Source: Clostridia bacterium (GTDB taxonomy: Bacteria > Bacillota > Clostridia > Oscillospirales > CAG-272). From it: DNA of 64,000 nt. Positions 1 to 6,844 of the stretch are shown piece by piece (the first letter of the stretch is position 1; the number at the start of each line of letters is the position of its first letter). The position numbers and the translations under genes were made by a program. The notes beneath the pieces are model-generated. The model did not search any database, had not been told where the DNA came from, and worked only from the letters and a program-made list of their open reading frames with translations. The DNA lies in NCBI GenBank assembly GCA_017408585.1, contig JAFQUJ010000006.1, positions 1 through 64,000 of the forward strand, read 5' to 3'.

Positions 1-1
1 C

Positions 2-283
2 TTTGACGAAAGCAATAAGGTAAATACCACTAAGGCTCTTCAAGTTGAAATTGATGACGAGTATAGCAATTTCGATTGCTCAATCAATTTTGGCTCAACT
101 GCAAATAGCGACCTTAAGCTAATTATTTGCGCATATGTAATCGAGGGCGACAATGTAACCTTCATTCAAGCAGAAAGCGGAGAGGAAGTTGACTCAACAC
201 TTGTTACAGGTGGCTCATTTAAGAGCGTAACTCTTAACTATGTAGCAGCACTACCTACCTCGAAAGAAGAGGAAATAGCTTAA
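2..283 (+). CDS. C-terminal end of a secreted protein with the shared C-terminal domain (partial)
   Basis: The reading frame is open from the left window edge to a TAA and gives the last 93 residues of a larger protein. The residues match the C-terminal domain of the three big secreted proteins at 12829, 34118 and 43106: a 'ALQVEI..EYSNFDCSINFG' stretch, then 'LKLIICAYVI' and 'FIQAE', and a short acidic tail (KEEEIA). This makes it a fourth member of the same family in the window. Its N-terminal part, promoter and signal peptide lie outside. No wall-anchor motif or membrane segment is visible at the C terminus. A hairpin terminator follows within 10 bases. Function is unknown; a secreted or surface location is inferred from the complete relatives. 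Confidence 0.85.
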   Translation, partial: FDESNKVNTTKALQVEIDDEYSNFDCSINFGSTANSDLKLIICAYVIEGDNVTFIQAESGEEVDSTLVTGGSFKSVTLNYVAALPTSKEEEIA

Positions 284-290
284 TTAAAAC

Positions 291-320
291 AAAAAGGAAG
301 TGAAATTTCACTTCCTTTTT
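291..320 (+). terminator. Rho-independent terminator
   Basis: Perfect 10-bp inverted repeat GGAAGTGAAA/TTTCACTTCC followed by a T run, directly after the partial secreted-protein gene. Confidence 0.85.
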
Positions 321-490
321 TATCCGTTAAAGCAATTTTGTAGCGTTAGAATGAATTTCGTTCATTCCGCACTCTACGCGGGTCGATAGCCAAATTCCGC
401 TTTTGTATAGCCAAAACTGCTACACTCTCACGAAGCAATTTCATTCCTCATTCCGCATTCCTCACTCCGCACTTGCGAAGCATCGCATTC
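321..490. repeat. Gene-free spacer with short ATTCC-type repeats
   Basis: No coding signal is seen. The stretch holds a 7-bp inverted repeat (GAATGAA...TTCATTC, 350-368) and four adjacent 7-base units of the form TCATTCC/GCATTCC/TCACTCC at 441-468. This is low-complexity intergenic sequence, not a CRISPR array because no spacers separate the units. Confidence 0.5.
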
Positions 491-826
491 CTAAGCGAGA
501 GCTTTGCCAAGCAGTATGAAGATAACCTCGGTTATAATAGGCAGAATTACCGCACATAAGAAAAATATAATGTTTCCCCTGTCGCGCTTTATTATGGTAG
601 CTATCAAACCGATAATAGCAGGAATTAGCGCTATTGCATAGCCGATTACGCCGAAGATTATAATTACAAAGGATAAATAAAGCGCCACACTAAGAGATGT
701 GTTTTCGCTGGGAGTAGCTACGACATCAATAAGCCCCCAAGCGAGCCAAATTGTCAGCCCAATATAAATGAGCGCGAAAATCAGCTTTAACGCCAATAAA
801 AATTTGCTTTTTGTCTTGTTACTCAT
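491..826 (-). CDS. Small three-segment membrane protein
   Basis: A 111-residue protein that I do not assign to a family. Three hydrophobic stretches are visible (about residues 9-32, 45-79 and 85-108), separated by short polar links, with a lysine-rich N terminus (NKTKSK) that should stay in the cytoplasm. The ribosome site is odd: a run of six G (GGGGGGA) rather than AGGAGG sits about five bases before the ATG. The stop codon is TAG, which matters for reading the broken aldolase gene next door. It is read toward the left and stands alone between the secreted protein terminator and the aldolase gene. An integral membrane location is clear; a role cannot be inferred. Confidence 0.7.
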   Translation of the reverse strand: MSNKTKSKFLLALKLIFALIYIGLTIWLAWGLIDVVATPSENTSLSVALYLSFVIIIFGVIGYAIALIPAIIGLIATIIKRDRGNIIFFLCAVILPIITEVIFILLGKALA

Positions 827-922
827 AATATCCCCCCATTCGTTTTACCTAATTATATTTTACCATATATATCAAGTGTTTGCAATAGTAAAATATTTTC
901 CAACCGCCAAAGTGAAAAAGAA

Positions 923-950
923 AACTGCTTCGCACTAAGCAGAAGCAGTT
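923..950 (-). terminator. Terminator of the aldolase gene
   Basis: Nine-base inverted repeat AACTGCTTC/GAAGCAGTT with a 10-base loop, followed on the minus strand by a T-rich run. It lies about 45 bases after the aldolase stop codon. Confidence 0.7.
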
Positions 951-977
951 ACTTTTAAACAAAATCGGATTTCGCCC

Positions 978-993
978 GCGGGGGCGTCCCCGC
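978..993 (-). repeat. GC-rich hairpin GCGGGG-loop-CCCCGC next to the aldolase stop codon
   Basis: A six-base GC stem with a four-base loop abuts the TAA of the aldolase gene. Almost the same 16-base hairpin (loop GCAT instead of GCGT) lies at 12801-12816 before the ribosome site of a secreted protein gene, so it is a recurring element in an otherwise AT-rich sequence. Confidence 0.6.
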
Positions 994-1857
994 TTAGGCT
1001 TTGTTTACAGAGCCGAAAAGCTCCATTTTTTCTCTTACAGTAGCCTTGATAGCCTCAAAGCCGGGAGCGAGAAGCTTTCTTGGGTCAAAGCCCTTGCCTT
1101 GTTGATCCTTGCCGGCTTCAACATAAGCTCTTGTAGCAGCAGCGAAAGCAAGCTGACACTCTGTATTTACATTGATCTTAGAAACGCCAAGAGAGATAGC
1201 CTTCTTAATCATATCCTCAGGAATACCTGTACCACCGTGAAGAACGAGAGGCATATCGCCAACCTTTTCGCTGATAGCAGCGAGAACATCAAAGTTAAGA
1301 CCGGCCCAGTTAGCAGGATACTTACCATGAATGTTACCGATACCGGCAGCAAGCATAGGTACGCCAAGATCTGCAATCATCTTGCACTCATCGGGATCTG
1401 CACATTCGCCAGCGCCTACAACGCCGTCCTCCTCACCGCCGATAGAGCCAACCTCTGCCTCAAGTGAGATACCAAGAACATTACAAGCGTTTACAAGCTA
1501 TTGTGTTTTTGCGATGTTTTCCTCAATAGGATAATGGGAGCCATCAAACATAACGCTCGAGAAGCCTGCATTGATACAAGCCTTAGCGCCTTCATATGAG
1601 CCGTGGTCAAGGTGAAGAGCAACAGGAACGGTAATGTTAAGACACTTAATCATGCCCTCAACCATTCCAACGATGGTCTCGTAACCACACATATACTTAC
1701 CTGCGCCCTCAGAAACACCGAGAATAACAGGTGAATTGCACTCCTGTGCTGTTAGCAAAATAGCCTTAGTCCACTCAAGGTTGTTGATGTTGAATTGACC
1801 AACAGCATATTTGCCTGCTTTTGCTTTTTCAAGCATTTCCTTTGCTGAAACTAACAT
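994..1857 (-). pseudogene. fba: Class II fructose-bisphosphate aldolase interrupted by an in-frame amber codon
   Basis: The frame from the ATG at 1857 to the TAA at 994 encodes a normal-length class II aldolase (287 residues) that would split fructose-1,6-bisphosphate in glycolysis, but codon 120 is TAG (1498-1500). The first half carries the zinc-site motif HLDHG and 'FDGSHYP'. The second half, in the same frame without any indel, carries 'EAEVGSIGG', the histidine in 'GNIHGKY', and the phosphate-binding 'LHGGTG' and 'KINVNTE'. Family members normally have an E or K where the stop falls ('AKT-E/K-x-V'), so a single base change such as GAG to TAG explains it. A good promoter and AAGGAG site precede the gene. 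Either a sequence error, a recent nonsense mutation, or two fragments; recoding is unlikely because release factor 1 is encoded here and TAG ends other genes. Confidence 0.85.
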
Positions 1858-1896
1858 AATAAAAACTCCTTAAATTAAATAATTTTTTCGCTAAGT

Positions 1897-1925
1897 ATTT
1901 TAACACACATAAAATAAAAAATCAA
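1897..1925 (-). promoter_or_regulatory. Promoter of the aldolase gene
   Basis: On the minus strand TTGATT, 17 bases, TAAAAT. The bases before the -10 box read TGTGT, the common extended context in this window. Confidence 0.65.
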
Positions 1926-1932
1926 TAGCTTT

Positions 1933-2448
1933 TTAAATATTTATTGCAATGCTTATAATATATCCGTCCTTTTCATAGCTTGTGACACTCTCGCATTCAA
2001 GCGAATTATAATGTCGCATCTGTAAAAACGGAAGCCCCACACACTTTGAAATCGCTTCCTTGCGTGTCCAAATATAATAAAAATCATAATGAATATTATC
2101 AGAGGCTAAAATAAAATCAATTTCATTTTCTCCAAAAAATCGCTTCGCTAATCGTTTTAGCCTGTCCTCGTTCTCGCTTGACGATAAAAATTCAATATCA
2201 ATGCCAATCGGCATATCGCAAACTGCGCAAGCAATCGCGCCCTGTGAGTGCGAAATGTTAAAATAAACGCCATTTCCTTCAAGATAAGGCTTGCCATGCT
2301 CACTAGTTAAAAAACGGGGATTTTCGATGCTAAAATGCCTTAAAAGCATATTTCGACAAAGCTCCATGCCTGCCTTGTGCTCACGCTCACGACATTCAGC
2401 CTTTGATAGCCCCGATATGTCAATGCGTGTCATATCCCAAAAAAACAT
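1933..2448 (-). CDS. Sfp-type 4'-phosphopantetheinyl transferase
   Basis: Transfers the 4'-phosphopantetheine arm of coenzyme A to a serine of carrier proteins. The family hallmarks are visible: 'FNISHSQGAIACAV', the magnesium-binding 'PIGIDIE', and 'WTRKEAISKCVG'. Length is 171 residues, short for Sfp proteins (about 220) but typical of compact bacterial versions. The upstream ATG at 2487 has no ribosome site; AGAGGGGG lies six bases before the ATG at 2448, which I take as the start. An acyl carrier protein gene lies 0.8 kb away (3256-3480), a plausible substrate, although no AcpS-type gene is seen here to compare. The gene ends about 75 bases before the aldolase start, on the same strand. 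Confidence 0.85.
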   Translation of the reverse strand: MFFWDMTRIDISGLSKAECREREHKAGMELCRNMLLRHFSIENPRFLTSEHGKPYLEGNGVYFNISHSQGAIACAVCDMPIGIDIEFLSSSENEDRLKRLAKRFFGENEIDFILASDNIHYDFYYIWTRKEAISKCVGLPFLQMRHYNSLECESVTSYEKDGYIISIAINI

Positions 2449-2513
2449 AAAGCACCCCCTCTTAATATCATAACTAAATTTTACCATATTTTTATCATCA
2501 AATCAATTTTTTC

Positions 2514-2542
2514 TTGCAATTTTATCAAAAAAATGATAAAAT
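2514..2542 (+). promoter_or_regulatory. Promoter of the cytidylate-kinase-like gene
   Basis: TTGCAA, 17 bases, TAAAAT, with TGA immediately before the -10 box. It ends about 40 bases before the AGGAGGT ribosome site. Confidence 0.6.
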
Positions 2543-2584
2543 ACAAATAGAAGGAAAACTAATTCACCAAATAGGAGGTACATT

Positions 2585-3205
2585 ATGAGTGAAAATATCA
2601 TTGTAACAATTGCTCGCCAATGTGGTAGCGGAGGACGAGAAATAGGCGAAATTTTGGCGCAAAAGCTGGGAATGGTCTATCACGATAAAAGCCTTATCAA
2701 TCTCGCCGCCGAAAAATCAGGACTAAATCCCGAAATTCTTGAAAACGCAGACGAAAAGGCAACCCCGAGCTTCCTTTACTCAATCGCAGTAGGAGCTATT
2801 GGAATGGTTCCCTTTACACACGGAATGCCATATGATACACCAATAAACGATAAGCTCTTCGTGCTTCAATCCGAGATAATCGAGGAGGAGGCAAAGAAAT
2901 ACCCATGCGTTTTTGTTGGTCGTTGCGCTGACTACATTCTAAAAAATCACCCACGACTTGTAAGAGTGTTCATCTATGCGAGCCCCGAAAAGAGAATTGA
3001 GCGAATTGCAAGAGTCAACGAGGTTGAGCCAAGTGAGGCAAAGAGCCTTATGACCAAAATCGACAAAAAGCGTGCAAATTACTATAATTACTACACCTCT
3101 CAAAAATGGGGAAAAACCGAGAACTATGACATCATGATAGACACAACGAAAATCGGCGTCGAGGGCGCGGTTAAGCTAATCGAGGAGTACATTAAGCTAC
3201 TTTAA
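2585..3205 (+). CDS. Cytidylate kinase-like family protein
   Basis: A 206-residue P-loop kinase of the cytidylate-kinase-like family (Pfam Cytidylate_kin2), which is widespread in anaerobic Firmicutes alongside the canonical cmk. The N terminus 'ITIARQCGSGGREIG'-type loop (here 'IVTIARQCGSGGREIG') is the nucleotide-binding motif, followed by 'YHDKSLI' and 'FVGRCADYIL', and 'FIYASPEKRIERI' in the lid region. Substrate is not certain: CMP/dCMP phosphorylation is the family name, not proven for this subgroup. A strong AGGAGGT site precedes the ATG. It is transcribed divergently from the phosphopantetheinyl transferase and ends at a bidirectional terminator shared with acpP. Confidence 0.85.
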   Translation: MSENIIVTIARQCGSGGREIGEILAQKLGMVYHDKSLINLAAEKSGLNPEILENADEKATPSFLYSIAVGAIGMVPFTHGMPYDTPINDKLFVLQSEIIEEEAKKYPCVFVGRCADYILKNHPRLVRVFIYASPEKRIERIARVNEVEPSEAKSLMTKIDKKRANYYNYYTSQKWGKTENYDIMIDTTKIGVEGAVKLIEEYIKLL

Positions 3206-3211
3206 AAAATC

Positions 3212-3237
3212 AAAAGCCACTCAAACGAGTGGCTTTT
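3212..3237. terminator. Bidirectional terminator
   Basis: Perfect inverted repeat AAAAGCCACTC/GAGTGGCTTTT with loop AAAC between the convergent cytidylate-kinase-like and acpP genes. Confidence 0.85.
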
Positions 3238-3255
3238 AATTTATATGCCGATTGA

Positions 3256-3480
3256 TTAAGCTTGCGCCTCAAGGAACTCAACAACATCACCAACAGTGAT
3301 GAACTTGTGAATATCGTCCTCATCGAACTCAATACCAAACTCGTCCTCGCAAAGAAGAACAAGGTCAGCAAGCTCCAAGGAGTTGATGCCAAGATCCTTA
3401 ACAAGCTCTGCGCTCATAGTGATTTCATCTGGGTTAAGTGAAAGCTCGTTTACAAGAATAGTCTTTAGTTTCTCAAACAT
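3256..3480 (-). CDS. acpP: Acyl carrier protein
   Basis: A 74-residue acidic protein that carries acyl chains as thioesters on a phosphopantetheine arm, normally for fatty acid synthesis. The attachment serine sits in 'LGINSLELADL' (N replaces the usual D of the DSL motif), followed by the acidic helix 'CEDEFGIEFDEDDI'. The frame opens 20 codons further upstream, but GGAGG lies seven bases before the ATG at 3480 and the resulting protein starts 'MFEKLKTIL', as in other ACPs. It is monocistronic and lacks fab genes around it, so it may be a second ACP rather than the fatty-acid-cluster one. A phosphopantetheinyl transferase is nearby. Confidence 0.92.
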   Translation of the reverse strand: MFEKLKTILVNELSLNPDEITMSAELVKDLGINSLELADLVLLCEDEFGIEFDEDDIHKFITVGDVVEFLEAQA

Positions 3481-3656
3481 GAGTAAATCCTCCATTTTTA
3501 ATTCTGTACATAGTACAGGTTTGCTCAAAACTGAACACAACTTTTATTATATATATTTTTGCGCGAGATGTCAATAGTAATATTGACCAAAAAGTTGAAC
3601 ACTTTTTTGTGCAATTTTACCAAAAGCGACCAATAAAGGTTGATAAAAACACAAAA

Positions 3657-4673
3657 TCAATCCTCGTCTGGAGGCGTACCACGCTTGATAGTAGCTAACG
3701 GATTTGCGTTAACAGCGTCCTCCATGCCTTGATTTGAAACATGTGTGTAAATCTGCGTGGTGTTGAGTTGCTCGTGTCCTAAAATCTCCTTCAAAACACG
3801 AACATCAACACGCCCCGTTTGATACATGAGCGTAGCTGCTGTGTGCCTTAGCTTATGCACAGAATAATGCTTGTAATCAAGCCCCGCAAGCTTCAAATAT
3901 TTGTAAACAAGCCATTGAACAGTCTTGTTACTAAGACGCTTGTGTTGCTTGCTGACAAATAGAGCAGGAATATTTATATTAGCGTACTCGTTTGATAGAC
4001 GAATAGGCAAATATCTTGATAGCGCATCACGACAGGCATCGTTTAGATAAACAATCCTCTCCTTGTTGCCCTTACCAATGACACGAAGGGAGCGAAGCTC
4101 TCTGTCAAGGTCATTTAGATTTATTCCACAAAGCTCGCTAAGACGCATACCACAGTTAAGAAATAGAGTAATTATGCAATAATCACGCTCTCTGGTTTTC
4201 GATTCAGTATCATTTTGCACCGCATCAAGCAAAAGCATACATTCCTCAATCGACAAAAATTTAGGCAAGGATTGCTTTTTTTTAGGAGTTTCAATATCAA
4301 TTGCGGGATTTTTCTCCATCAAACGACGCTTTTGACAAATATATTTATAAAGCGACTTGATAGCAGAAAGCTTTCTCGATTTTGCCGCCGCTTGATTTCT
4401 TCGTTCGTTAGAAACATAAATGAAAAACTCATAAATTTCCTCTGTGGTAACGGAGAATATAAATTCATTCTCTAGCTTTGAAATATCAATCTTGTCAAAA
4501 AAATTAGAATATAAATCAACGCCAAATCGCTTTGCGTATATGTACTTAAAAAACAATCTTAAATCTGATAAATACTCATTGACCGTTTTCTTAGAGCACC
4601 CTTGAATTGTCAGCTTGTAGGATGCAAAATCTCTAACAATTTGAGGCATAACCTCAATAGGAAATGTATCCAT
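3657..4673 (-). CDS. Tyrosine recombinase, XerC/XerD-like
   Basis: A 338-residue site-specific recombinase of the phage-integrase family. An N-terminal SAM-like DNA-binding domain (about residues 10-135) is followed by the catalytic domain with the full set of residues: Arg in 'CGMRLSELCGI', Lys in 'GKGNKERIVYL', 'HKLRHTAATLM', the His of 'LGHEQLNTTQIYTH' and the tyrosine in that same stretch. Length and composition fit chromosomal Xer-type recombinases of Clostridia; the N-terminal domain is slightly longer than in XerC. No att repeats, excisionase or phage genes flank it, so a chromosome-dimer-resolution role or a solitary recombinase are both possible. It might also act on repeats elsewhere in the genome. 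Confidence 0.85.
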   Translation of the reverse strand: MDTFPIEVMPQIVRDFASYKLTIQGCSKKTVNEYLSDLRLFFKYIYAKRFGVDLYSNFFDKIDISKLENEFIFSVTTEEIYEFFIYVSNERRNQAAAKSRKLSAIKSLYKYICQKRRLMEKNPAIDIETPKKKQSLPKFLSIEECMLLLDAVQNDTESKTRERDYCIITLFLNCGMRLSELCGINLNDLDRELRSLRVIGKGNKERIVYLNDACRDALSRYLPIRLSNEYANINIPALFVSKQHKRLSNKTVQWLVYKYLKLAGLDYKHYSVHKLRHTAATLMYQTGRVDVRVLKEILGHEQLNTTQIYTHVSNQGMEDAVNANPLATIKRGTPPDED

Positions 4674-4772
4674 TTTTCCCCCTTGAATAAAAAGATTTTA
4701 TATAATTACAATTCAATTGTACCACAAAATTATAATATTTTGTATAAAAACTGTAAATTTTTTCAAACTCTC

Positions 4773-4801
4773 TTGAAATTTTTTCAAAATTAATATACTA
4801 T
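4773..4801 (+). promoter_or_regulatory. Promoter of the four-segment membrane protein gene
   Basis: TTGAAA, 17 bases, TACTAT in a very AT-rich stretch upstream of the gene at 4859. Confidence 0.5.
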
Positions 4802-4858
4802 ATAAAGAGCAAGAGCCTAAAAATCAGTAAGATGGCTCAAAGGGTAAAGGAAATTAAA

Positions 4859-5422
4859 ATGAATAAATTTAAAGAATTTTTTGCCGAAAATGGCGGAGTG
4901 ATAGGCAAATCAATAATAAACCATATCGCAATGTCAATTTTTGGACTAATGGTGTGCTTTTCAACAATGTCAATAAATAAGGTGCTTTTCTGGGTGGCGG
5001 GAATTTTCGCTATTGGAATGCATATGTTCTTGCAATATATGATAATGTGGGAGCTAGGTGCAAAGCATAATGTAAGAGTATGCTCAGATGGAGAAAGGCG
5101 CGATAAGCTCTTAGGACTGAAAATATCACTTGTAAAAAATGCGCTACTTATATTAATAGCGGTGTTAATTATAATTTTCGCGTTCTTCAAAACAGAGGAC
5201 GCAAGCGTGGTAAATAGCATATATGCAGCTCTAAAGGCATCAATGACGCTCTTTTTTGAAAGCATTTATATGCCTGTGCTGAGTGTGTGCGATTTTAGCG
5301 CTATATTCCTAATTCTAATAATTCCGGATCTTGTATGCTGTGCGCTCTCGTACCTTGCAGGGCTTAGTGGAATGAAATGTATTGTTCCCGATAGAAAAAA
5401 GGAAAAAAACCAAAGAAGATAA
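4859..5422 (+). CDS. Membrane protein of unknown function
   Basis: A 187-residue integral membrane protein with four hydrophobic segments (roughly residues 18-36, 42-64, 87-106 and 143-168) and a basic tail (DRKKEKNQRR) that should be cytoplasmic. The reading frame extends nine codons upstream to an ATG at 4832, but an AAAGG site sits eight bases before the ATG at 4859 and the protein then begins 'MNKFKEFFAENGG'. I recognise no family. It forms a single-gene unit with its own promoter and ends at a terminator shared with the convergent small membrane protein. Nothing in the context points to a role. Confidence 0.65.
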   Translation: MNKFKEFFAENGGVIGKSIINHIAMSIFGLMVCFSTMSINKVLFWVAGIFAIGMHMFLQYMIMWELGAKHNVRVCSDGERRDKLLGLKISLVKNALLILIAVLIIIFAFFKTEDASVVNSIYAALKASMTLFFESIYMPVLSVCDFSAIFLILIIPDLVCCALSYLAGLSGMKCIVPDRKKEKNQRR

Positions 5423-5426
5423 AACA

Positions 5427-5456
5427 AAAAAATCTCCACCGAGGTGGAGATTTTTT
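5427..5456. terminator. Bidirectional terminator
   Basis: Perfect inverted repeat AAAATCTCCACC/GGTGGAGATTTT with a two-base centre and T/A runs on both sides, between convergent genes. Confidence 0.9.
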
Positions 5457-5467
5457 ATGTACTGAAA

Positions 5468-5716
5468 TTAGTCGGCAAAAACAGTAGGCTTTCCCGCAAG
5501 AATTGTTGTAACAAGGTCAAGAATCCAGAAAATTGCATTACCAACACCTGTGCAAAGACCTACAATACCTGCGATAAGAGTGATAAGGTTCTTGGTTTCA
5601 AAGAAACGAATAATACGATAAATACCGCTTATAAGTAGTCCAAAAACAAGTTGAAGAATAACCTTAGCAATCCAAGGGAGATCAACATATTGTTGTGTGA
5701 TTGATTTGTTAGCCAT
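5468..5716 (-). CDS. Small two-segment membrane protein
   Basis: An 82-residue protein with two hydrophobic segments (about residues 15-38 and 43-75) joined by 'RIIRFFETKN'. The second segment is glycine-rich ('IAGIVGLCTGVGNAIFW'). GGAG lies seven bases before the ATG. Proteins of this size and pattern are common in Clostridia but I cannot assign a family name with confidence. It ends at the bidirectional terminator shared with the gene at 4859. A membrane location is clear; the role is unknown. Confidence 0.7.
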   Translation of the reverse strand: MANKSITQQYVDLPWIAKVILQLVFGLLISGIYRIIRFFETKNLITLIAGIVGLCTGVGNAIFWILDLVTTILAGKPTVFAD

Positions 5717-5790
5717 CGTGATTTTCTCCTTTCAAAAAATAACCGAGAATAAATCTCTAAATTGTATTATAACACACTATTTTCACAATT

Positions 5791-6717
5791 TCAACTGTTT
5801 TTTTTCAAATTTTCTAATTTGCGAAAATGCTTAAAGGTGAGAGGCCATATAACAGCCGAAAAAATAACGATAATTGCGTATCTTATAACCCTTTCCACCA
5901 TAGCAGGCAAAAACAAAAGGAATAGTGGCTTTAAAAGCGCCTTTATCGCAAGCACAAGTCCAAGACCGATGGCACATTTTAAAAGCTGAACATACCATTT
6001 TCCCTCTGTTTCAAACTTGATAAACTTAACCTCGATAGGATAAGCGATAAGAAATCCTAGCGTCGCACCGAGAAGCGTGCAAGCATTTTTAAGCCCTGAT
6101 TCGTAATTATGAGGGTCAATGTCAGATGGGAAATTGAAAAAGCATACAAATAAAAGGAATATTAGCGAAACTAAAAACATAGCTCCAAAAAAGATGTATA
6201 AAATTTTTGGATTTTTCTCCGCCTTGTCGAAAATCGGCTTTACAAGAAAAATAAGAGCAAGCGCAATTCCAACAGAAACCAAAACATCAAGTGGAGTGTG
6301 AACGCCAAGATACATTCTCGAAAAAGGAACAAGCACGCAAATCACAATTGCGACAATCTTAACCCATTTTTGCTTGAAAATATAAGCAACAGAGCCAAAT
6401 GTGCCAACCGAGCTTTGAGTGTGACCGCTAGGGAAGGAATAGCCCGTCGCCTCAGCGCGTGCGCTCTCAACAATTGAAAAATCCGGATCTAACACCCAAG
6501 GGCGTGGAATTCTAAATAAAAGCTTTAGAAACTGATTTAAAATAGTTCCAATAAAGCCAACGCTCAAAATGTAATATCCGTCCTTTTTTGAAAAGCACCA
6601 AAAGATAATAATGGCAACCGCCATAAAAACAGTTTCCTCGCCCAGCTTTGTCACAAGCGAGAAAATAAAATCAAATACGGGATTTCGTATTTTTTCAAGA
6701 AGCCTTAAAAAATCCAT
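5791..6717 (-). CDS. PAP2-family membrane phosphatase
   Basis: A 308-residue polytopic protein of the type 2 phosphatidic acid phosphatase family, which removes phosphate from lipid phosphates such as phosphatidate or undecaprenyl diphosphate at the outer membrane face. The three signature motifs are present in order: 'KLLFRIPRP' (K-x6-RP), 'PSGH', and 'SRMYLGVHTPLDV'. About eight hydrophobic segments follow the family pattern, with an extended C-terminal half beyond the catalytic core. The frame also allows GTG at 6726, but the GAGGTGG site lies six bases before the ATG at 6717. It is divergent from the glycosidase gene, with the two promoters back to back. Confidence 0.88.
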   Translation of the reverse strand: MDFLRLLEKIRNPVFDFIFSLVTKLGEETVFMAVAIIIFWCFSKKDGYYILSVGFIGTILNQFLKLLFRIPRPWVLDPDFSIVESARAEATGYSFPSGHTQSSVGTFGSVAYIFKQKWVKIVAIVICVLVPFSRMYLGVHTPLDVLVSVGIALALIFLVKPIFDKAEKNPKILYIFFGAMFLVSLIFLLFVCFFNFPSDIDPHNYESGLKNACTLLGATLGFLIAYPIEVKFIKFETEGKWYVQLLKCAIGLGLVLAIKALLKPLFLLFLPAMVERVIRYAIIVIFSAVIWPLTFKHFRKLENLKKNS

Positions 6718-6746
6718 AATAGCCACCTCGCAATTAGTATAATTAA

Positions 6747-6775
6747 ATTGTAATACAAAATCGAGTAAAAGTCAA
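6747..6775 (-). promoter_or_regulatory. Promoter of the PAP2 gene
   Basis: Minus strand TTGACT, 17 bases, TACAAT. Its -35 box is eight bases from the -35 box of the divergent glycosidase promoter. Confidence 0.7.
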
Positions 6776-6783
6776 GTAAGCTA

Positions 6784-6812
6784 TTGACAAAGCGTAAAAA
6801 AACACTTAAAAT
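6784..6812 (+). promoter_or_regulatory. Promoter of the GH78-like gene
   Basis: TTGACA, 17 bases, TAAAAT, about 30 bases before the GGAG ribosome site of the gene at 6845. Confidence 0.75.
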
Positions 6813-6844
6813 TAATATGATAACAAGGTTAAGGAGAGGGCAAT

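Noticed and set aside
441..468. Start of a CRISPR array
   Set aside because: The 7-base units are adjacent with no spacers and no cas genes are present.
994..1857. TAG reassigned to an amino acid in this organism
   Set aside because: An intact prfA (RF1) is encoded at 53753, TAG ends the genes at 491 and 51351, and reading through the coaE TAG would fuse it to the M18 peptidase. A point mutation or sequence error in the aldolase gene is simpler.
3657..4673. Integrase of a resident prophage or conjugative element
   Set aside because: No att repeats, excisionase, phage or conjugation genes lie nearby and the flanks are housekeeping genes. A chromosomal Xer-type recombinase is equally plausible.
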